From Melioribacteraceae bacterium (GTDB taxonomy: Bacteria > Bacteroidota > Ignavibacteria > Ignavibacteriales > Melioribacteraceae): a stretch of 64,000 bases of DNA. This document shows positions 57,591 through 64,000 of the stretch, piece by piece. The notes under the pieces were generated by a model. It was not told the DNA's origin. It did no database searches and saw only the letters and a list, made by a program, of their open reading frames with translations. The translations under genes were made by a program, and so were the position numbers. The number at the start of each line of letters is the position of its first letter. Position 1 is the first letter of the stretch. The stretch covers positions 1-64,000 of the forward strand of contig JAIPBD010000007.1 of the NCBI GenBank assembly GCA_021739765.1, written 5' to 3'.

Positions 57591-58001
57591 ATGGTAATTC
57601 ATGAAACTAAAATTAGGGTCAGGTATGCAGATACCGATAAAATGCAATTCGTTTACAATGGCAAATACTTAGAATATTTTGAAGTTGGAAGGACTGAATT
57701 GCTTCGTTCTACCGGTCTCGCATACAGCGAACTTGAAAAACTTGGATATCAGCTTCCATTAAGGGAAGCCGGTCTTAAATACAAAAAACCAGCAACTTAT
57801 GACGATTTACTTGTAATTCGTGCAATCGTTAAAGAATTATATACCGCTAAAGTAAGAATCGAATACCAAATTAGAATTGATGGTTCAGACGAGATAATTT
57901 GTGAAGGATTTACCGAACATATGTTCATTACCGCGGATTCTAAAAAACCAACACGCCCTCCACAAAAATATGTCGAGGCACTTTCGCATTTCTTTGAGTA
58001 A
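57591..58001 (+). CDS. YbgC/FadM-type acyl-CoA thioesterase
   Basis: 136 residues, hot-dog fold. The start TKIRVRYADTDKMQFVYNGK holds the catalytic Asp of the 4HBT family (R-x-x-D-T-D-x-x), followed by YLEYFEVGRTELLRSTGLAY, and the C-terminal TRPPQKYVEAL. Hydrolyses acyl-CoA or acyl-ACP esters; substrate not predictable. Lies 3 bases after accA, giving a small lipid-related pair. Confidence 0.87.
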   Translation: MVIHETKIRVRYADTDKMQFVYNGKYLEYFEVGRTELLRSTGLAYSELEKLGYQLPLREAGLKYKKPATYDDLLVIRAIVKELYTAKVRIEYQIRIDGSDEIICEGFTEHMFITADSKKPTRPPQKYVEALSHFFE

Positions 58002-58029
58002 TTTTGACATTCCGTGTTATTTTTGTTAG

Positions 58030-59487
58030 ATGAGAGATAAACTCAAACAACTTTCCAAAGAAACCGCTTTGTACGGAATTAGTACCGTTGTGGGAAGGTT
58101 TCTAAACTTTCTTTTAGTTCCATTCTACTCAAATGTATTTTTAAGCGGCGATTTCGGTATATATGCAAATATTTATGCCTATGTCGCGTTTTTTAATATC
58201 GTCTATCTCTACGGTATGGAAGCCGCATATTTGAAGTACGCTTCATTGGAAGAAGGGGATTCGAAAAAGAATATCTTTGTATCGACCTTTTACCCTTTAT
58301 TTCTCAGCTCAATGATCTTTTCCTTTGCAATTGTTCTGTTTTCATCCGGTCTTTCAGATTTTTGGAGAATTCCCGCTGGATTAGAATATATTGTGTACTG
58401 TATTGCCGGGATTCTACTTTTTGATACCTTAACGGCTATTCCTTTTGCTCACCTTCGGCTGCAACAAAAAGCGCTCAAATTCTCCCTCATTAAAATTGGA
58501 AATATTACAATTAATCTCACATCAAATGTGATTATGATTGTGGTATTCGATTTTGGAATTGAAGCGATATTTTTGAGTAATTTAATCGCGAGTTTATTCT
58601 CAATTCTACTTTTGATCCCCGAAATCCTTGTTCAGTTAAAAGCTCGATTTAATAAAGAAAAATTCAAGAAAATTTTGAAATTTGGAATTCCATATCTTCC
58701 TGCCAGTCTTTCGGCGATTATGGTTCAAGTAATTGATAAACCAATTTTAATGGAAATTGCGGGTCCGGAAGCAACTGGAATTTATCAGGCAAATTATAAG
58801 CTTGGTATTTTTATGATGCTTTTTGTCTCGATGTTCCAGTATGCCTGGCAGCCATTCTTTCTAAATAATGCCAAAGAACCAAACGCGAAACAAATTTTTT
58901 CAAAGGTACTAACGGCATTTGCCAGTATTTCGGGTATAATTACGGTTTTTCTATCTCTTTACATTGCCGATATTGCGACACTTAAGTTCTGGGGGAGGTC
59001 TTTGATTGGAGCCGACTATCACCAGGGGCTTGTAATTGTTCCTTTAATATTACTCTCATATTTTTTTCATGGGTTGTACGTCAATTTTACAGCAGGCATT
59101 TACATTGAAGAAAAAACAAAATATTTGCCGTTAATCACGTTTTCGGGAGCGGTAGTAAATGTAATTACCAACTTCATTTTGATTCCACAAATCGGATATC
59201 TCGGCGCCGCGATAGCTACTTTAATCAGCTATTTGGTGATGTGTATTTACATTTATCTGATATCGAATAAATATTATCCGATCGAATATGAATTCTCTAA
59301 AATTGTTTCGATTATAATAATTGTCTCGACGGTTATAACCATTGATTATATCTTGATCTATAATGATATCTCTACATTTCTTTTACAAACATGTCTGTTT
59401 GCCCTTTTTGTAGGGTCATTATTTATAACAAAAATTCTTCGGAAAGAAGACATCAATTTACTTTTCAACCGGGTTATCAAAAAATAA
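58030..59487 (+). CDS. Oligosaccharide flippase-like membrane protein
   Basis: 485 residues with about 12-14 transmembrane helices of the MATE/Wzx clan: KETALYGISTVVGRFLNFLL at the start, then FLSGDFGIYANIYAYVAFFN, and the central IPYLPASLSAIMVQVIDKPI, all typical of the RfbX-like group with a D-K-P at the second half start. Exports lipid-linked sugars or related precursors. It is separated from the polysaccharide locus by accA and ybgC and transcribed in the same direction. Confidence 0.83.
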   Translation: MRDKLKQLSKETALYGISTVVGRFLNFLLVPFYSNVFLSGDFGIYANIYAYVAFFNIVYLYGMEAAYLKYASLEEGDSKKNIFVSTFYPLFLSSMIFSFAIVLFSSGLSDFWRIPAGLEYIVYCIAGILLFDTLTAIPFAHLRLQQKALKFSLIKIGNITINLTSNVIMIVVFDFGIEAIFLSNLIASLFSILLLIPEILVQLKARFNKEKFKKILKFGIPYLPASLSAIMVQVIDKPILMEIAGPEATGIYQANYKLGIFMMLFVSMFQYAWQPFFLNNAKEPNAKQIFSKVLTAFASISGIITVFLSLYIADIATLKFWGRSLIGADYHQGLVIVPLILLSYFFHGLYVNFTAGIYIEEKTKYLPLITFSGAVVNVITNFILIPQIGYLGAAIATLISYLVMCIYIYLISNKYYPIEYEFSKIVSIIIIVSTVITIDYILIYNDISTFLLQTCLFALFVGSLFITKILRKEDINLLFNRVIKK

Positions 59488-59568
59488 TCCGCGTAAATAT
59501 TCTTCCACAGATTATCAAGTTGTAATTCTATTTTCTGCAATATATTTTAGAGTAAAAATCGTAGGGAC

Positions 59569-60024
59569 ATGAAAAAAGTACAAATTCAAATAAAACGAAT
59601 AGATCAAAATTTTAACGATATAGAAATTCCATTTTACGCATCTGAAGGAAGTTCCGGGATGGATATCCGTGCCGCCATAAACTCGGAATACATCCTTAAG
59701 TCTGGCTCAATTGGATTAATTCCTACAAATTTGATGATGGAAATTCCACTTGGATATGAAATCCAGGTACGACCACGCAGCGGATTAGCAATCAAACACG
59801 GAATTGGTGTTCTAAATTCACCCGGAACCATTGATTCGGATTACAGAGGTGAAGTAAAAATAATCCTATTCAATTTTGGGAAAGAGGATTTTGTAATTAA
59901 CAGGGGTGACAGAATAGCTCAGATTGTGATTTGCGAAGTTATTCACGCTAATATCCAACTAACTGAGGACTTGAGCGAAACCAAAAGGGGTGCCGGAGGA
60001 TTCGGGCATACCGGTAAACAATAA
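59569..60024 (+). CDS. dut: dUTP diphosphatase (dUTPase)
   Basis: 151 residues. The five trimeric dUTPase motifs are present: SSGMDIRAAI (1), RPRSGLAIKHG (2), VLNSPGTIDSDYRGEV (3), RGDRIAQIVI (4) and RGAGGFGHTG (5, the C-terminal P-loop-like arm). Hydrolyses dUTP to dUMP and pyrophosphate, keeping uracil out of DNA. AGGGAC just upstream is the ribosome-binding site. The DNA polymerase gene follows after 5 bases. Confidence 0.96.
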   Translation: MKKVQIQIKRIDQNFNDIEIPFYASEGSSGMDIRAAINSEYILKSGSIGLIPTNLMMEIPLGYEIQVRPRSGLAIKHGIGVLNSPGTIDSDYRGEVKIILFNFGKEDFVINRGDRIAQIVICEVIHANIQLTEDLSETKRGAGGFGHTGKQ

Positions 60025-60029
60025 ATTTT

Positions 60030-63000
60030 ATGTCAGATTTTATTCATCTTCACAATCATTCTCATTACAGTCTCCAGGATGGAGCGGCAACTGTTGATTC
60101 GTTGGTTCAAGCAGCTGTCGATAATCAGATGCATGCAATTGCTCTAACCGATCATGGCGTTATGTTCGGTGCTTCCGAATTTTACAAGAAAGCAACTAAA
60201 GCAGGAATAAAACCGATTATCGGGATGGAAGCCTACATTGTAACCGATGGAAGCCGGTTTGAAAAAGGCGATAAAATTTCCAGCAAAGCGCATAACCGAA
60301 GCAATACAAATCATTTACTTTTACTCGCAAAAAATAAAACAGGTTATCAGAACTTAGTTAAACTTGCTACACTTGGTCAAACAGAAGGATTTTATTACAA
60401 ACCAAGAATTGATATTGAACTTTTAAGACAAAGAAGTGAAGGATTAATCTGCACTTCAGCTTGCCCGATCGGACCGGTTTCACCTCACTTAATTAATAAT
60501 GATTATAAAAAAGCGAGAGAGATTGCGTTAAAATATCATGAAATATTCGGTGATGATTTTTACCTGGAAATCCAAGATCATTCGCTTGAAATTGAACAGC
60601 CGATATTGAAAGGTATGCCAAAACTTGCCGAAGAACTCGGTATAAAATTGATCGCTACCAACGACACACATTATATCGATCGAAAGCACGCGATTGCCCA
60701 TAATATTTTAATCCAATTGGGAGATAAAACCGGTAACGCCGATTATCAAAAACTTCGGTACAAAACTGACCAGCTGTTCTTTCGTACTTCCGATGAAATG
60801 AAAACCTTGTTTAAAGGTTATAAAGGTGCTATTGAAAACACTTTAGAAATTGAAGAAAAAGTGAACGTTGACCTCAGCTTTGAAAAATTCCATTACCCGT
60901 CATTTCCAATTCCTAAAGAATCCAACGCCGCTGATCTTGAAGATTATTTTGAAGAACTCGCCTGGCAAGGCCTGGATAAAAAATACAAGAAATTAGATAG
61001 CCAGGTAAAAGAAAGATTTGAATATGAAGTGAAAGTTATCCGGGATATGGGATACTCCGGATATTTTTTAATCACCCAAGATTTTATTAACGCGGCAAAG
61101 AAGCGGGGTATTCCCGTAGGTCCCGGAAGAGGAAGCGCAGCCGGAAGTTTAGTAGCGTACGCTCTCGGAATTACAAATGTTAATCCGCTCGAATATGATC
61201 TGTTATTTGAGAGATTTCTAAATCCGGCAAGAAAATCAATGCCCGATATTGATGTTGATTTTGCTGATGATCAAAGAACTGAAGTTATAGATTATGTAAA
61301 AAGTAAATACGGTGAAAATTCCGTTTGCCAGATTATTACCTTTAATAGGTTGTCATCGAAAGCTGTTCTTCGCGATGTTGCAAGAGTTCTAAAAATACCA
61401 ATTCCAACTGTTAATAATATTACTAAATTTATTCCATCCAAATTCGGCAGAGTTTTTACTATCGACCAAGCTTTGAAGGAAGTTCCGGAATTAAAGTGGG
61501 TATTGGAATCTAAAGATGAAAAAATAAAAGAACTTATAACCTATGCTCGAATATTGGAAGGCATGAATAGAAATGCTTCCAAACATGCTGCCGGTGTGGT
61601 AATCGCCCCTGGTGAAGTGAGCGATTTTGTTCCGTTGGCTCGAGCCGGAAGTGAAACTGATATCGTAACACAATTCAATATGAAAGAATTGGACGATGCA
61701 GGTCTGCTTAAGATGGATTTTCTCGGGTTGAGAACATTAACCATCATCCGCGATACACTTAAACTTGTGAAACAAAATCGAAATGTTGATATAAATATTG
61801 ATGACATTCCGCTGGATGATGAAGAAACATATAAGCTTTTTTCACGTGGACAAACTACTGCCGTTTTTCAGTTTGAATCTGCTCCGATGAGGGAATATCT
61901 CAAAAAATTAATTCCGACAAGCGTAAAAGATCTCGCGGCCATGAATGCTTTGTACCGTCCGGGGCCGATGGAATTTATAGATGAGTTTATCGAAAGACGA
62001 CACGGCAGAAAAGAGATAGAATACCAACATCCGATTCTTGAATCAATTCTTAAAGAAACATATGGCATAATTGTCTATCAAGAGCAAGTTATAAAAATTG
62101 CCAATCTTGTCGGTGGAATGAGTCTTGCCGAAGCCGATCTGTTAAGACGAGCAATGGGTAAAAAAGATTTAGCGGCAATGGCTGAACAAAAGAAGAAATT
62201 CACTTCCGGCGCGGTCGCCAATAATATCCCGCAAAAAATCGCCGAGAATATTTTTGAGGTAATTGATAAGTTTGCAAATTATGGGTTTAATAAAAGTCAT
62301 GCGGTTGCTTATAGTATTGTCGCTTACCAAACAGCATATTTAAAAGCGCATTACTTACCGGAATTTTTAGCGGCTAACCTTACAAATGAATTTGGCAACG
62401 CCGATAAAGTTACAATTTTTCTCGATGATTGTAGAAAGTTAAAAGTTAAGGTACTTCCTCCTGATGTGAACCAACCATCGGCTTTTTTTACCGTTCAAGA
62501 TGGAGAAATTTTATTTGGCATGTCGGCCATCAAAAATGTTGGTGTTAATGCCGTTCGTGAAATGGAAAAAGCAAGGGACAAACTCGGCAGGGATTTTACG
62601 AGTATTTTCGATTTTTGTAAGAATGTGGATATTTCGCTTGTAAATAAGAGAGCGCTTGAAGGTTTGGTTTTAGCGGGAGCATTTGATAATGTTAATCCGA
62701 ACCGCGCATGGAATTTTCGCGCAATTGAATTAGCATTGAATTACGGTAACAAAGTTAAAAGTGCAATTAAATCGAGCGCGGGAAGTTTATTTGGTGATGA
62801 AGTTTCTGAAACTGATTTCGAAGAACCCAAATTATTTGATGTTGAATCATGGTCTCATGATGTGAATCTTGCGAAGGAAAGGGAAGTTCTGGGATTTTAT
62901 TTAACGGATCATCCGCTAAGCAAATTTGAAAAAGAATACGAATCATTCGCTGCGATTCATCTTGGCGAACCGGAAACTTATATCGAAGGTGAAAATTCAA

Positions 63001-63488
63001 TTCGTGCATGTGGAGTTGTAACCGATGTAAAAACAAAAATCGATAAATCAAACCGTCAAATGGCGTTTTTCAAACTTGATGATTTCTCGGGCTCTTGCGA
63101 ATGCCTTATGTTTGCTTCGGTTTATGAAAAGTACGGACAGTACGTTCAACCTGAAGCTACTATAATGATCACCGGCAGATTGGAAAGCAGCGGCGACGCT
63201 GTAAAACTTCATGCCGAAGAAATTATGCCTCTCAATGAAGCTCGAGGAAAGCTTACTAAAAAGTTGCTAATCGTTCTTGATGAAAAAGTGCATGATGAAG
63301 AAACGGTGGCAAAGTTGAAAAATTTGTTCGAAGAGTATTCCGGCAATATTCCGGTTTTTCTATGCGTCATGAATAAATCCTCACGCCGTGAGTTTTATAT
63401 TGATCTTAAAGTATCCTTAAAAGATAAGTTAATTCAACAATTGGAAGATTTAGTTGGTCCTAATTCGTTTCAGTATTTAACAACTTAA
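60030..63488 (+). CDS. dnaE: DNA polymerase III subunit alpha DnaE
   Basis: 1152 residues, DnaE1 length. N-terminal PHP domain with HLHNHSHYSLQDG and ALTDHGVMFGASEF; polymerase core with GRGSAAGSLVAYALGI, PDIDVDFADDQR (two catalytic Asp), and further SKHAAGVVIAPG, AMNALYRPGPMEFID and FNKSHAVAYSIVAYQTAYLK (helix-hairpin-helix and fingers regions). The C-terminal OB-fold (about 990-1075, RACGVVTDVKTKIDKSNRQM) is present. The main replicative polymerase. No intein or internal stop is seen. Confidence 0.96.
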   Translation: MSDFIHLHNHSHYSLQDGAATVDSLVQAAVDNQMHAIALTDHGVMFGASEFYKKATKAGIKPIIGMEAYIVTDGSRFEKGDKISSKAHNRSNTNHLLLLAKNKTGYQNLVKLATLGQTEGFYYKPRIDIELLRQRSEGLICTSACPIGPVSPHLINNDYKKAREIALKYHEIFGDDFYLEIQDHSLEIEQPILKGMPKLAEELGIKLIATNDTHYIDRKHAIAHNILIQLGDKTGNADYQKLRYKTDQLFFRTSDEMKTLFKGYKGAIENTLEIEEKVNVDLSFEKFHYPSFPIPKESNAADLEDYFEELAWQGLDKKYKKLDSQVKERFEYEVKVIRDMGYSGYFLITQDFINAAKKRGIPVGPGRGSAAGSLVAYALGITNVNPLEYDLLFERFLNPARKSMPDIDVDFADDQRTEVIDYVKSKYGENSVCQIITFNRLSSKAVLRDVARVLKIPIPTVNNITKFIPSKFGRVFTIDQALKEVPELKWVLESKDEKIKELITYARILEGMNRNASKHAAGVVIAPGEVSDFVPLARAGSETDIVTQFNMKELDDAGLLKMDFLGLRTLTIIRDTLKLVKQNRNVDINIDDIPLDDEETYKLFSRGQTTAVFQFESAPMREYLKKLIPTSVKDLAAMNALYRPGPMEFIDEFIERRHGRKEIEYQHPILESILKETYGIIVYQEQVIKIANLVGGMSLAEADLLRRAMGKKDLAAMAEQKKKFTSGAVANNIPQKIAENIFEVIDKFANYGFNKSHAVAYSIVAYQTAYLKAHYLPEFLAANLTNEFGNADKVTIFLDDCRKLKVKVLPPDVNQPSAFFTVQDGEILFGMSAIKNVGVNAVREMEKARDKLGRDFTSIFDFCKNVDISLVNKRALEGLVLAGAFDNVNPNRAWNFRAIELALNYGNKVKSAIKSSAGSLFGDEVSETDFEEPKLFDVESWSHDVNLAKEREVLGFYLTDHPLSKFEKEYESFAAIHLGEPETYIEGENSIRACGVVTDVKTKIDKSNRQMAFFKLDDFSGSCECLMFASVYEKYGQYVQPEATIMITGRLESSGDAVKLHAEEIMPLNEARGKLTKKLLIVLDEKVHDEETVAKLKNLFEEYSGNIPVFLCVMNKSSRREFYIDLKVSLKDKLIQQLEDLVGPNSFQYLTT

Positions 63489-63552
63489 TCGATTGCTAAT
63501 ACTAAGTCTTATTCTTAAGTTTGGGGAATTCTAAAATAGCGGGAAAATTATA

Positions 63553-64000
63553 ATGGAAGAAAAAAAATGGGCTCTCATTCTTGGTGCGTCAAGTGGCTTC
63601 GGTGGTGCTTCTGCCGTAATGCTTGCCAAACAAGGATATCATATATTAGGTATTCATCTTGATCGTCAAGTTACGATGCCGAACGTAAATAAAATTATTA
63701 AAAAGATTGAACGTACCGGCCACAAGGCGATCTTCTTTAATGCTAATGCTGCCGATTCGATAAAACGAAATGACATTCTTGACGAAATAAAAGAACGGTT
63801 TGCCACCAAAGAGCATCCATACGTACATGTGCTGGTTCACTCTTTAGCCTTTGGAACTTTAAAACCTTATATTTCAAAAAATCCTATTGATTGTATTAGT
63901 CCTGCTCAAATGCAGATGACAACGGATGTAATGGCACATTCGTTAGTTTATTGGACTCAAGGATTGATACAAAGGGATTTATTTGCGAAAGGTGGAAGAA
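63553..64000 (+). CDS. SDR-family enoyl-reductase-like protein, 3' end outside window
   Basis: The frame is open from ATG 63553 to the last base (149 codons), so the gene continues beyond the window. Rossmann loop WALILGASSGFGGASAVMLA (G-x-x-x-G-x-G type), then a nucleotide-discriminating region IHLDRQVT and VHVLVHSLAFGTLKPYI, reminiscent of the A-x-S-x-A-F block in FabI-type enoyl-ACP reductases. The catalytic Tyr-Lys lies beyond the end, so FabI or another SDR cannot be settled. The SD is weak (GGGAAAA). Confidence 0.75.
   Translation, partial: MEEKKWALILGASSGFGGASAVMLAKQGYHILGIHLDRQVTMPNVNKIIKKIERTGHKAIFFNANAADSIKRNDILDEIKERFATKEHPYVHVLVHSLAFGTLKPYISKNPIDCISPAQMQMTTDVMAHSLVYWTQGLIQRDLFAKGGR

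Overview
The window looks like a chromosomal segment (AT-rich, dense coding, no plasmid or phage signs) of a Gram-negative member of the Bacteroidota/Chlorobi group, most likely Ignavibacteria (Ignavibacteriales). This rests on several secreted proteins ending in the type IX secretion C-terminal signal of the '[14 protein letters not shown]…KKMILLK' kind that is typical of Ignavibacteria and relatives, plus an mDAP-type MurE, a compact dcw cluster and a heme-c nitrite reductase. The taxon call is inference from motifs; no database was consulted.

Layout. 1-3.25 kb: 3' part of a large T9SS-exported protein, a strong terminator, and a broken copy of a T9SS sorting domain split by a 185-bp MITE-like element with a 5-bp target duplication. 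3.3-8.6 kb: a methyltransferase gene, then a likely operon for respiratory ammonifying nitrite reduction (NapH-like polyferredoxin, nrfH, nrfA, porin-like protein). 8.7-10 kb: reverse-strand sulfurtransferase and SufE-like pair. 10.1-15.6 kb: membrane-anchored helical-toroid protein, a T9SS-exported CotH-type kinase, and a reverse-strand polytopic membrane protein. 16-19.9 kb: a 1285-residue T9SS-exported protein holding 173 tandem Gly-Asp dipeptides.

20.1-36.1 kb is an almost textbook division and cell-wall (dcw) cluster: mraZ, rsmH, ftsL, ftsI, murE, murF, mraY, murD, ftsW, murG, murC, ftsQ, ftsA, ftsZ. Most genes overlap or abut, so translational coupling is likely; murB and ddl are not in it. 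A TTGACA-17-TATTTT promoter candidate lies upstream of mraZ.

36.3-54.6 kb, after one small outer-membrane-like protein, is a surface or exopolysaccharide locus of the Wzx/Wzy type: dTDP-glucose dehydratase, SLBB export protein, Wzz-like protein, Wzy/ligase-like protein, FkbM methyltransferase, flippase, several GT2/GT4 glycosyltransferases, a heparinase II/III-like protein, an LhgO-like oxidase, the initiating sugar phosphotransferase and a Dpm1-like transferase. It is followed by a GT2 fused to a degenerate sugar phosphotransferase (54.6-56.6 kb). 56.6-64 kb holds housekeeping genes: accA, a YbgC-type thioesterase, another flippase-like protein, dut, dnaE and the start of an SDR/enoyl-reductase-like gene cut by the window end. 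I saw no tRNA, rRNA, CRISPR array, transposase or replication origin.
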